From contig CAZACC010000001.1 in assembly GCA_964483545.1 (NCBI GenBank), forward strand, positions 15,478-79,477: 64,000 bases of DNA, read 5' to 3'. Source of the DNA: JAAYYM01 sp964483545 (lineage in GTDB: Bacteria; Bacillota; Clostridia; Lachnospirales; Lachnospiraceae). The notes below the pieces were generated by a model, which was not told the DNA's origin, did no database searches, and saw only the letters and a program-made list of their open reading frames with translations. Positions 8,130-16,535 of this stretch are shown in pieces; the stretch's first letter is position 1; each line of letters begins with the position of its first letter. The position numbers and the translations under genes are program-made.

Positions 8130-8966
8130 ATGATACAGATTATCACAGACAGCTCCAGTGATATTTCACAGGAGAAGGCAAAAAAACTCAACTTGATTGT
8201 GATGCCGTTAACCGTACGTTTTGGAGAAGATGTATATAAAAGCGGAATCGACATTACCAATGAGGAGTATTATCAAAGACTTGTTACCGAGAAAAATCTT
8301 CCGTCTACGGCACAGGTCAATCCTTTTGAATTTGAAGAGAAATACAAGGAATTGCTTGACCGTGGAGATGAGATTATCAGTATCCATATTTCAAGTGAAC
8401 TGAGCGGCACCTGTCAGTCGGCATCTATTGCAAAGGACAATCTGGATACGAATCAAATTACTGTGATTGATTCTCGCAATGTTTGTAGTGCTTTGGGACT
8501 GCTTGCGATCATTGCTGGTCAGATGAGAGATCGGGGAGCCACAGCGGCAGAGATTACAGAGGCTATTCAGTCATATATACCAAAATTACATTTGTTTGTT
8601 GCACTTGAGACTCTTGATTATGTTAAAAAAGGCGGCAGAATATCACCGACAGTTGCATTTGTAGGTAGTGCACTGGGTCTGCATCCGATTGTATCCCTGA
8701 TTGAGGGAAAGATCGAGGTGGTAGATAAGGCGAAAGGAAAGAAATCTTCAGTAAAGTGGATGTCAAAGAAGATTGCTGAGCTTCCTAATAAAAAGGATCT
8801 TCCGTTACTGGTAGGACATGCGAATGCTTCGGATAAGGGCGAAGAATTGTGGAAACTGCTTGAGGAGCAAGGTATTACAGGAATTGAGGATAATGTATGT
8901 ATGGGACCTGTAGTCGGCACATACAGTGGCCCGGGTGCAGTAGGAATCTTTTATATAGAAGATTAA
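8130..8966 (+). CDS. DegV family fatty-acid-binding protein
   Basis: 278 residues, full length for the family. The N-terminus IITDSSSDIS and the conserved STAQVNP, HISSELSGTCQSA, DSRNV and KKGGRIS segments define DegV proteins, which bind a fatty acid between two alpha/beta domains; FakB members present it to the FakA kinase for phosphorylation. No fakA is in this window, so a FakB role is possible but not shown. It is a monocistronic gene with its own promoter. Confidence 0.9.
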   Translation: MIQIITDSSSDISQEKAKKLNLIVMPLTVRFGEDVYKSGIDITNEEYYQRLVTEKNLPSTAQVNPFEFEEKYKELLDRGDEIISIHISSELSGTCQSASIAKDNLDTNQITVIDSRNVCSALGLLAIIAGQMRDRGATAAEITEAIQSYIPKLHLFVALETLDYVKKGGRISPTVAFVGSALGLHPIVSLIEGKIEVVDKAKGKKSSVKWMSKKIAELPNKKDLPLLVGHANASDKGEELWKLLEEQGITGIEDNVCMGPVVGTYSGPGAVGIFYIED

Positions 8967-9073
8967 ATCTGAATATAGATAACAGATGGGTAAACAAGAA
9001 TCAGTATGTCTTATTAATTTCATAGGACTTTCTGGTTCTTTGTTTTATATTATGCTAAGCTTTTTGAAAATCG

Positions 9074-9102
9074 TTGAATGTTTGTGGTAGAAATGCTACT
9101 AT
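9074..9102 (+). promoter_or_regulatory. Promoter for the zinc-ribbon/TPM pair
   Basis: TTGAAT, 17-base spacer, TACTAT with TGC directly before the -10 (extended -10); 66 bases upstream of the ATG at 9168. Confidence 0.6.
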
Positions 9103-9167
9103 ATTTAAGATAGTCTATTGTTGTTATTTATGGAACACAAATGAGTAGAAAAGGGGGAAAATGAACT

Positions 9168-10253
9168 ATGGATGTAGTAAATTATCAATGTCCAAATTGT
9201 GATGCTCCGCTGAAATTCAGCAGCAGTAGCCAGAAATGGGATTGTGAGTTCTGCGGAAGCAGTTTTGTGCTGGATGATTTAAAGGGACAGGAAGCTAAGG
9301 GAGAGGGAATTGTCACCGGCGGTGAATATGATGCAAAGGAAAACGAATGGAGAGAAGAAGAGCTACAGGGAATGAGGGTTTATTCCTGCGAGCAGTGCGG
9401 TGGAGAAATCATTGCAGATGATACTACATCAGCTTCATTTTGTCCTTACTGTGGGAATACAGCAATATTTTCAAAGCAGTTTGAAGATGCTTTCAGGCCG
9501 GAATCTGTCATTCCGTTCAAAATGGATAAAAAACAGGCAAAAGAATCCTTCAAGCAGTTCTGTAAGGGAAAATGGCTGATTCCAAAGGACTTTACTTCAG
9601 AGAATAAGATCAATGAAATTACAGGCATTTATGTTCCGTTTTGGATGTATGACTGTGAGGCGGATGCAGATATATCCTTCCACGCAACAAAGGTGAACAC
9701 ATGGAAACAAGGAGATTATCAATATACTAAGACGGATTACTATTCGGTAAAACGTGCTGGAACCATGAACTTTAACCAGGTACCAACTGATGGATCTACA
9801 AAGATGGATGATAATCTAATGAGTGCAATTGAGCCATTTGATTATCAGGAATTTGCTCCGTTTTCAACGGCATATTTATCGGGATATTTTGCAGAAAAAT
9901 ATGATCAGAGCGCAGAGGATGTAAAGCCGCGTGTTGACTCCAGAATGAGAAATTCGGCAGTTAGGGTGATGCAGGATACAGTCAGCGGCTATTCTTCGGT
10001 CAGTGTTGCTCAGAATGTTACAAATCTGAATTATGGCAAGACACATTATGTATTGCTTCCAGTATGGATGTTAGCCAGCAAATATAAGGATAAGGATTAT
10101 ATGTTTGCTATGAATGGGCAAACGGGGAAAATGGTAGGCAACCTTCCAGTTTCTGTACCCAGAACCATTGCTACATTCTTTGGAATTATGGGTGGTACAG
10201 CATTTGTCATATATCTTATAAATGTAATCAGGTTCTTGGTAGGAGGTGTGTGA
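9168..10253 (+). CDS. Double zinc-ribbon protein with C-terminal membrane anchor
   Basis: 361 residues. Two CxxC-x(n)-CxxC ribbons occupy the N-terminus (CPNCDAP with CEFCGSS, about 8-30; CEQCGGE with CPYCGNT, about 74-98). A beta-rich middle domain contains IPF, YVPFWMYDCEAD and YVLLPVWML, then one transmembrane helix near residues 332-353. This matches widespread but uncharacterised TFIIB-type zinc-ribbon membrane proteins; the ribbon resemblance does not imply transcription. GGGGGAAAATGAACT precedes the ATG. The stop overlaps the next start (TGATG), so both proteins are probably made together and may interact at the membrane. Confidence 0.7.
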   Translation: MDVVNYQCPNCDAPLKFSSSSQKWDCEFCGSSFVLDDLKGQEAKGEGIVTGGEYDAKENEWREEELQGMRVYSCEQCGGEIIADDTTSASFCPYCGNTAIFSKQFEDAFRPESVIPFKMDKKQAKESFKQFCKGKWLIPKDFTSENKINEITGIYVPFWMYDCEADADISFHATKVNTWKQGDYQYTKTDYYSVKRAGTMNFNQVPTDGSTKMDDNLMSAIEPFDYQEFAPFSTAYLSGYFAEKYDQSAEDVKPRVDSRMRNSAVRVMQDTVSGYSSVSVAQNVTNLNYGKTHYVLLPVWMLASKYKDKDYMFAMNGQTGKMVGNLPVSVPRTIATFFGIMGGTAFVIYLINVIRFLVGGV

Positions 10254-11050
10254 TGATGAAAAAGAGAATAACAGCATCTATATTGATGGTACTTATGACA
10301 GTCATAATGACGGTTCCTGTCTTTGCATATGAAGAACGTGTGGATGACAGCGCAGGACTGCTCAGTGATGAAGAGATTACACAGATTAACGAAAATATTG
10401 ATTATATCAGAAATGCATATAGCTGTGATGTTGTTATTGTGACAACAAATGATAGTGAAGGCAAGAGTGCTATGGATTATGCTGATGATTATTACGATTA
10501 CAATGGTTTTGGAATGGGTGATGAACAGGACGGAATCATTTTAACTGTTAATATGGACATTCAGGAGTATTGGATTTCTACATGTGGACAGGCAATTTTG
10601 TGGTTTTCAGATAGTGAAGTAGAGGATATGAAGTCTACTGTTCAGCCCTATCTGTCTGAAGGAGATTACGGGAATGGATTTCTGGCATGGCTCAGTGATG
10701 TGGAATATTATTTAGAAACGGATGATGGATCAGGATATATTATAGAAGAAACCAATCCGTTTGCTGCGGCTTTGACATATCTTCCGATGGGTTTGATATT
10801 AGGATTGGTTCTGGCGGTGATTATCATTATGATTATGATTAGAAAGTGTCGCACAGCAGTGCAGCCGACGCTTGCAAATGACTATCTGGATAAAGAACAT
10901 ATAACGCTTCGCAGACAAGAAGACTTATTCCTGAGATCTCATACGTCTTCAGTCAAAATACAAACCGAAAGTAAAAGTGGGAGCGGCGGAAGTACAGTAC
11001 ACAGCAGCAGTAGCGGCAGGTCACATGGTGGCGGAGGCGGCAAATTTTAG
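10253..11050 (+). CDS. TPM-domain membrane protein (YgcG/TPM phosphatase family)
   Basis: Signal peptide (about 1-25, ending FAY), then a TPM domain about 30-155: VDDSAGLLSDEE, a CDVVIVTTND strand, and a DGIILTVNMD block. One transmembrane helix (about 176-197) is followed by a cytosolic tail ending in a Ser/Gly-rich stretch with GGGGGKF. TPM proteins are reported as phosphatase-like or photosystem-repair factors, but bacterial function is mostly unknown. AGGAGG lies 6 bases before ATG 10253; ATG 10256 is an equally possible start. It is translationally coupled to the zinc-ribbon gene. Confidence 0.8.
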   Translation: MMKKRITASILMVLMTVIMTVPVFAYEERVDDSAGLLSDEEITQINENIDYIRNAYSCDVVIVTTNDSEGKSAMDYADDYYDYNGFGMGDEQDGIILTVNMDIQEYWISTCGQAILWFSDSEVEDMKSTVQPYLSEGDYGNGFLAWLSDVEYYLETDDGSGYIIEETNPFAAALTYLPMGLILGLVLAVIIIMIMIRKCRTAVQPTLANDYLDKEHITLRRQEDLFLRSHTSSVKIQTESKSGSGGSTVHSSSSGRSHGGGGGKF

Positions 11051-11096
11051 ATGTCATTTATGAAGGGAAAATGAAAGGTTAAATAAGGAGGAGAAG

Positions 11097-12233
11097 ATGG
11101 ATTTTTTGTTATCAAATTTACTTGTAATTACGTGGCAGCAGTTAGTGATGTATGCGGTGGGTCTTATTTTGATATACCTTGCCGTGAAGAAAGAGTATGA
11201 GCCATCTTTATTATTACCAATGGGATTCGGAGCAATACTTGTTAATTTACCGAATACAGGAGTCATCGATCAGACTCTGACAGGGATTGGTGAGACAAAT
11301 GGAATCATACAATGGTTGTTTGAAATCGGAATAGAGGCTTCAGAGGCTCTTCCAATTCTGCTATTTATCGGCATCGGTGCTATGATTGACTTTGGACCAC
11401 TTCTTTCACAGCCGATTATGTTTTTATTTGGCGCAGCAGCTCAGTTCGGTATTTTTGCAGCAGTTGTATTTGCGGCAATGGTTGGATTTGATTTAAAGGA
11501 TGCGGCATCCATCGGCATTATTGGAGCGGCAGATGGTCCGACATCTATTTTGGTATCACAGATGCTAAAGTCTAACTATGTAGGAGCCATTGCGGTAGCA
11601 GCGTATTCCTATATGGCACTTGTTCCGATTATTCAGCCTTTTGCAATCAAGCTCGTTACGACGAAAAAGGAACGTCAGATTAAGATGCCGTATAACCCGA
11701 AGAATGTATCTAAGGCAACTAGGATTATATTCCCAATCGCAGTCACTTTTGTAGCAGGTCTGGTAGCTCCTACATCAGTAGCGCTGGTAGGCTTTTTGAT
11801 GTTTGGTAATCTGATTAGGGAGTGCGGTGTTCTGGCAACTCTTTCAGACTCGGCACAGAATCAGCTGACAAATCTTATTACGTTATTACTTGGTATTACC
11901 ATTGCTTTCAGTATGCGTGCAGAGGAATTTGTCAATATCAATACTATGATGATCATGGGTATCGGACTTTTGGCATTTGTTTTTGATACCATCAGTGGTG
12001 TACTGTTTGCAAAGCTAATCAATTTATTTAGAAAAGAAAAGATTAATCCGATGATTGGTGCTGCAGGAATTTCTGCATTTCCGATGTCATCCCGTGTGGT
12101 ACAGAAGATGGCACTGAAAGAGGATCCGACTAATATTTTGATTATGCATGCTGCTGGAGCGAACGTATCTGGACAGATTGCATCTGTTGTGGCTGGCGGT
12201 CTGTTAATGAGTTTGGTATCTAACTATTTATAG
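11097..12233 (+). CDS. Sodium-translocating decarboxylase beta subunit (OadB family)
   Basis: 378 residues, about ten membrane segments. It has the family hallmark GAADGPTSI, whose Asp takes part in Na+ binding and transport in oxaloacetate and methylmalonyl-CoA decarboxylases, and the SSRVVQKMA/HAAGANVSGQI C-terminus. These subunits pump Na+ out using the free energy of decarboxylation. Here it is followed only by a tiny gamma-like subunit; no carboxyltransferase alpha or biotin carrier is adjacent, so its catalytic partners must lie elsewhere or it works alone. AAGGAGGAGAAG precedes the ATG. Confidence 0.9.
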   Translation: MDFLLSNLLVITWQQLVMYAVGLILIYLAVKKEYEPSLLLPMGFGAILVNLPNTGVIDQTLTGIGETNGIIQWLFEIGIEASEALPILLFIGIGAMIDFGPLLSQPIMFLFGAAAQFGIFAAVVFAAMVGFDLKDAASIGIIGAADGPTSILVSQMLKSNYVGAIAVAAYSYMALVPIIQPFAIKLVTTKKERQIKMPYNPKNVSKATRIIFPIAVTFVAGLVAPTSVALVGFLMFGNLIRECGVLATLSDSAQNQLTNLITLLLGITIAFSMRAEEFVNINTMMIMGIGLLAFVFDTISGVLFAKLINLFRKEKINPMIGAAGISAFPMSSRVVQKMALKEDPTNILIMHAAGANVSGQIASVVAGGLLMSLVSNYL

Positions 12234-12248
12234 AAGGAGAACATAAAT

Positions 12249-12398
12249 ATGAATATGACGAACGTAATCATAGCACTAAACATGATGTGGAAGGGTATGG
12301 CTGGTATTTTTGTAGTAATCATTCTAGTGATGCTGATTGTTATGCTGCTGACAAAGGTAACAAAGGAAAAACCTGAAGCAGAGCAGAATCAGAAATAG
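12249..12398 (+). CDS. Small OadG-like gamma subunit of a sodium-pump decarboxylase
   Basis: 49 residues: a short N-terminus, one hydrophobic helix (about 16-34, GMAGIFVVIILVMLIVM) and a charged tail (KVTKEKPEAEQNQK). The NMMWKGMAGIF segment resembles the GMG-x-VF start of OadG gamma subunits, which assemble the beta and alpha subunits. AAGGAG lies 9 bases before the ATG, 15 bases after the beta-subunit stop, so it belongs to the same transcript. It is shorter than usual OadG (about 80 or more) and lacks the His/Pro-rich tail. Confidence 0.75.
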   Translation: MNMTNVIIALNMMWKGMAGIFVVIILVMLIVMLLTKVTKEKPEAEQNQK

Positions 12399-12433
12399 GA
12401 AAAAGAAGTAAGCAGTGCACAGGAGGAAACGGT

Positions 12434-12913
12434 ATGTTGGAACAATCATACTATGATAAAACTGACGAAATCATACAAAGTCATGGGACCGAAGCCAGGT
12501 ATCTTATTCCGATCATGCAGGACATACAAAATGAGTATAGGTATTTGCCATCTGAACTTCTGATTTATGTCGCGAAGAAGCTGGACATTACTGAGGCAAA
12601 GGCTTATAGTGTTGCGACCTTTTATGAGAACTTTTCTTTTGAAAAGAAAGGAAAGTACATTATTAAAGTATGTGATGGAACGGCTTGCCATGTGAGAAAA
12701 TCTTTACCGCTTTTGGAACGTTTGTATCAGGAATTAGGACTATCGTCCAATCAGCATACAACAGACGATATGCAGTTTACGGTAGAAACGGTTTCTTGTC
12801 TGGGCGCATGTGGTCTTGCGCCAGTATTGACGGTGAATGAAAAAGTACATCCCTCTATGACACCAGATAAGGTATCAGAACTTATAGAGAAGCTGAGAGG
12901 TGAGGATGCATGA
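12434..12913 (+). CDS. hydC: [FeFe]-hydrogenase subunit HydC / NuoE-like 2Fe-2S protein
   Basis: 159 residues, thioredoxin-like 2Fe-2S fold: helical N-terminus (ARYLIPIMQDIQNEYRYLP), then cysteines in CDGTACHV and CLGACGLAP that bind one [2Fe-2S]. It is the 24-kDa subunit of NAD(P)-linked hydrogenases and complex I. It is the first of three coupled genes and its stop overlaps the next start by 4 bases (ATGA). AGGAGGAAACGGT precedes the ATG. With the next two genes it forms a trimeric hydrogenase like the bifurcating HydABC of Thermotoga and Acetobacterium. Confidence 0.92.
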   Translation: MLEQSYYDKTDEIIQSHGTEARYLIPIMQDIQNEYRYLPSELLIYVAKKLDITEAKAYSVATFYENFSFEKKGKYIIKVCDGTACHVRKSLPLLERLYQELGLSSNQHTTDDMQFTVETVSCLGACGLAPVLTVNEKVHPSMTPDKVSELIEKLRGEDA

Positions 12914-14799
12914 GAATACAATCAGGGGAAGCGTTGGATCAGAAGAGGGAAAAAACGCTATCCAGAATTAAGAGTGATGATGTGAGGATTTTGATCTGTG
13001 CGGGAACAGGTTGTCTTGCAGGCGGCTCCGCATCCATCTATGAACGTCTCTGTGAACTGACCCAAAATGATGCAGGAACAAGTGTAGAATTCGGAGTAGA
13101 AATTGCCCACAGACTGGAAGATCATAAACAAGTCGGAATCAAGAAGAGCGGATGCCATGGTTTTTGTGAGATGGGACCGCTTGTCCGGATTGAGCCATAT
13201 AATATCCTCTATATTAAGGTTCAAGAAGAAGATTGTGAAGAAATCTATGAAAAGACGATTTTGAAGGGTGAACCGATTGAACGTCTTTTATATGAGTCAA
13301 ATGGGGTAAAGTATCAGACTCAGGAGGATATCCCTTTTTATGCAAAGCAAACCCGTCTGGTATTAAAAAATTGCGGACATATTGATGCAGAACATATTGA
13401 CGAATCTATTGCCTTTGGTGGATATCAAGCCTTAAAGAAGGCTTTATTTGAGATGTCGCCTGAAGATGTCGTCAATGAGATTTTAGAATCTAATCTGCGT
13501 GGCAGAGGCGGCGGGGGATTTCAGACAGGTTATAAGTGGAAACAGGTTGCCAGACAAGCAGAGAAGATTCGTTATGTGGTCTGCAACGGTGATGAGGGAG
13601 ATCCAGGTGCTTTCATGGACAGGAGTGTTATGGAAGGCGATCCTCATAAGATGATCGAAGGAATGATCATTGCTGGATACGCTGTAGGAGCGCAGGAAGG
13701 CTATATCTACGTGCGTGCAGAATATCCGCTCGCTATCAGCCGTTTAAAGATTGCCATTGGACAGGCGGAGGAAGCAGGTCTTCTGGGCAATCGTATTATG
13801 GGTTCAGACTACAGTTTTACATTACAGATTAACCGTGGTGCAGGTGCTTTTGTGTGTGGTGAAGGCAGCGCATTGACTGCTTCTATTGAAGGAGAACGCG
13901 GAATGCCGAGAACCAAACCGCCGCGTACGGTAGAACAGGGTCTTTTTGGCAAGCCAACAGTTTTGAATAACGTAGAAACCTATGTCAATGTGCCAATGAT
14001 TATCACAAGAGGTGCAGCATGGTATCATACGATTGGAACAGAAAAGAGTCCAGGAACAAAAGCATTTGCTGTAACTGGAAGCATTAATAATACAGGATTA
14101 ATTGAGGTTCCCATGGGGACGACATTGCAGAAAATTGTCTATGATATCGGTGGCGGAATCAAAAATGGAAAGAACTTTAAAGCGGTTCAGATAGGCGGAC
14201 CATCTGGTGGATGTCTGATGGAGACACATTTAGATCTGCCGCTCGATTTTGATTCTCTGAAAAAGATGGGAGCAATGATCGGCTCTGGCGGACTGGTCAT
14301 CATGGATGAGGATACCTGCATGGTAGAGGTAGCCAGATTCTTTATGAATTTTACCCAGAATGAAAGCTGTGGCAAGTGTGTGCCATGTCGCGAGGGTACA
14401 AAACGAATGCTGGAGATTTTGGAGGATCTAGTTGCAGGAAGAGGAACTCTGGAACAATTGGATATCCTGCAAGAACTGGGAGAAGCCATCACGGATACAG
14501 CTCTATGTGGTCTGGGCAAGAGTGCGGCACTTCCTGTACTATCAACCCTCAGGCTGTTTAGAGATGAATATGAAGAACATGTAACACAGAAAAAGTGCAG
14601 GACAGGAACCTGTCAAGCATTGCGTACATATAAGATTGATCCGAAGAAGTGTAAGGGCTGTTCCAAGTGTGCAAGGAGCTGTCCAGTTAGTGCTATCAGC
14701 GGTGAAATTAAGAACCCGTTCAGCATTGATATAAGCAAATGCATTAAGTGTGGAGCATGCGAAAGCTCATGTCCTTTTAAGGCAATATCAGCTTCATAG
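12910..14799 (+). CDS. hydB: [FeFe]-hydrogenase flavoprotein subunit HydB / NuoF-like
   Basis: 629 residues in four parts. Residues about 25-110 are an extra thioredoxin-like 2Fe-2S domain (GTGCLAGG, GCHGFCEMGP). Residues about 130-430 are the NuoF FMN/NADH domain with the glycine-rich loop LRGRGGGGF and CNGDEGDPGAF. SLBB and 4Fe-4S domains follow (ESCGKCVPCREGT, CGLGKSA). The last 60 residues hold two ferredoxin clusters (CKGCSKCARSCP, CIKCGACESSCP). It exchanges electrons with NAD(H) and, in bifurcating enzymes, with ferredoxin and the HydA subunit. Whether this copy bifurcates is inferred from the three-subunit set, not shown. Confidence 0.93.
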   Translation: MRIQSGEALDQKREKTLSRIKSDDVRILICAGTGCLAGGSASIYERLCELTQNDAGTSVEFGVEIAHRLEDHKQVGIKKSGCHGFCEMGPLVRIEPYNILYIKVQEEDCEEIYEKTILKGEPIERLLYESNGVKYQTQEDIPFYAKQTRLVLKNCGHIDAEHIDESIAFGGYQALKKALFEMSPEDVVNEILESNLRGRGGGGFQTGYKWKQVARQAEKIRYVVCNGDEGDPGAFMDRSVMEGDPHKMIEGMIIAGYAVGAQEGYIYVRAEYPLAISRLKIAIGQAEEAGLLGNRIMGSDYSFTLQINRGAGAFVCGEGSALTASIEGERGMPRTKPPRTVEQGLFGKPTVLNNVETYVNVPMIITRGAAWYHTIGTEKSPGTKAFAVTGSINNTGLIEVPMGTTLQKIVYDIGGGIKNGKNFKAVQIGGPSGGCLMETHLDLPLDFDSLKKMGAMIGSGGLVIMDEDTCMVEVARFFMNFTQNESCGKCVPCREGTKRMLEILEDLVAGRGTLEQLDILQELGEAITDTALCGLGKSAALPVLSTLRLFRDEYEEHVTQKKCRTGTCQALRTYKIDPKKCKGCSKCARSCPVSAISGEIKNPFSIDISKCIKCGACESSCPFKAISAS

Positions 14800-14817
14800 G
14801 ATAGGGAGGAAAATACC

Positions 14818-16503
14818 ATGGATTATATGACAATAGATTCCTTAACGGTACCTATTGAAGGAGAAAAGAATATATTATCAGTTATCCGTAAAGCGGGTAT
14901 AGATTTGCCTACATTTTGCTATCACTCTGAACTATCTATCTACGGTGCATGCCGTATGTGTGTGGTGGAGGATGACAAGGGACGCATTTTTGCGTCCTGT
15001 TCTGAGCAGCCGAGACCAGGCATGGTCATTCAGACGAATACGAAGAAGATTCAGCAGTACCGTAAACTGATCATAGAATTGCTGCTGTCGACACACTGTC
15101 GTGACTGTACAGTATGCACCAAGAATGGAATGTGTGATCTGCAGAGTCTGGCCTATCGTGTAGGAGTTCATGCAGTCAGATTTCTGAATAACAGAAAAGA
15201 AAAGCCTCTTGATATGAGCTCTCCAAGTATTGTCAGAGACCCAAATAAATGCATTCTATGTGGGGATTGTGTACGTACATGTTCAGAAATTCAGGGAATT
15301 GGTGCATTAGATTTTGCATATCGTGGATCTAAAATGGAGGTAACGCCTGCATTTGGCAAGACACTTGCCGAGACAGACTGTGTTGGCTGTGGTCAATGTC
15401 GATCAGTATGTCCTACAGCAGCGATATCTATTAGAACCAATGTAACTGAGGTATGGGATGCAATTGCGAATCCAAAGGTACGTGTGGTGGCTCAGATCGC
15501 ACCAGCAGTACGCGTGGCGGTTGGAGATCGGTTTGGATTGCCGAAGGGCGAGAACAGTATGGGCAAGCTGGTATCTGCACTCCGTATGATGGGATTTGAT
15601 GCGGTATATGATACTAATTTTGGTGCAGATTTAACTGTTATGGAGGAGTCTAAAGAGTTTGCGGAGAGACTGGAAAAGAATGAAAAACTTCCGCTTTTTA
15701 CTTCCTGCTGTCCTGCATGGGTGAAATATTGTGAGACGAAACATCCTGAATTTGCAGAGAATGTTTCCTCCTGCCGTTCGCCGCAGGGTATGTTTTCTGC
15801 GGTTGTAAAGGAGTATTTTAAGGAAAAGGATAAGGAAGAAGATAAAACGACTTATATTGTGTCTATTATGCCCTGTACGGCCAAGAAGGCAGAAATTCTT
15901 CGACCTGATAATCATACCAACGGTGTACAGGATACAGATATTGTTCTGACTACGGTTGAGATCGTTCGTATGATTCGTCAGGTTGGAATAAAGTTTGAGG
16001 AGTTAGACGGAGAGGCACCAGATATGCCGTTTGGCATGGCATCTGGAGGAGCAGCTATCTTTGGTGTGACAGGTGGCGTCACAGAGGCAGTGCTTCGTCA
16101 TTTATCTGAGAAACATATACATAGTGCGTTATCTGAGATTCAGTACAGTGGAATCAGAGGAACAGAGAACCTCAAGGAAGCAACGGTGATGCTAGGCGAC
16201 CAGGAGGTTAAGATTGCTGTGATTCATGGACTTGCGAATGCAGGCAGGCTGCTGGACAGAATCAAAGCAGGAGAAGTATACTATGATTTTGTAGAAGTTA
16301 TGGCATGCCGACGAGGATGTATTCTGGGCGGAGGACAGCCTCTTCCGATGGGATCACGTACCCGTGCTGGACGTACAGAGGGTATCTATCGTGTAGATAA
16401 GCAGTCACAAATTCGGTTTACGGATGACAACCCCGTACTGTCACAGGTTTATGAGGAGATTATTTGTGGGAATGAACATAAACTTTTACATCGGGCGAAT
16501 TAA
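14818..16503 (+). CDS. hydA: [FeFe]-hydrogenase catalytic subunit HydA
   Basis: 561 residues. An N-terminal plant-type 2Fe-2S domain (CYHSELSIYGACRMC), a His-Cys 4Fe-4S site (HCRDCTVC), and two 4Fe-4S ferredoxin clusters (CILCGDCVRTC, CVGCGQCRSVC) lead to the H-cluster domain with all three signatures: TSCCPAW (about 294), MPCTAKKAE (about 350) and MACRRGCILGGGQP (about 495). It produces or takes up H2. It lacks the extra C-terminal 2Fe-2S extension of the Thermotoga protein. The maturases HydE, HydF and HydG are not in the window. GGGAGGAAAATACC precedes the ATG. Confidence 0.96.
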   Translation: MDYMTIDSLTVPIEGEKNILSVIRKAGIDLPTFCYHSELSIYGACRMCVVEDDKGRIFASCSEQPRPGMVIQTNTKKIQQYRKLIIELLLSTHCRDCTVCTKNGMCDLQSLAYRVGVHAVRFLNNRKEKPLDMSSPSIVRDPNKCILCGDCVRTCSEIQGIGALDFAYRGSKMEVTPAFGKTLAETDCVGCGQCRSVCPTAAISIRTNVTEVWDAIANPKVRVVAQIAPAVRVAVGDRFGLPKGENSMGKLVSALRMMGFDAVYDTNFGADLTVMEESKEFAERLEKNEKLPLFTSCCPAWVKYCETKHPEFAENVSSCRSPQGMFSAVVKEYFKEKDKEEDKTTYIVSIMPCTAKKAEILRPDNHTNGVQDTDIVLTTVEIVRMIRQVGIKFEELDGEAPDMPFGMASGGAAIFGVTGGVTEAVLRHLSEKHIHSALSEIQYSGIRGTENLKEATVMLGDQEVKIAVIHGLANAGRLLDRIKAGEVYYDFVEVMACRRGCILGGGQPLPMGSRTRAGRTEGIYRVDKQSQIRFTDDNPVLSQVYEEIICGNEHKLLHRAN

Positions 16504-16535
16504 TTCAGCATGCGGATGAAAATGGAGAAATCCTG

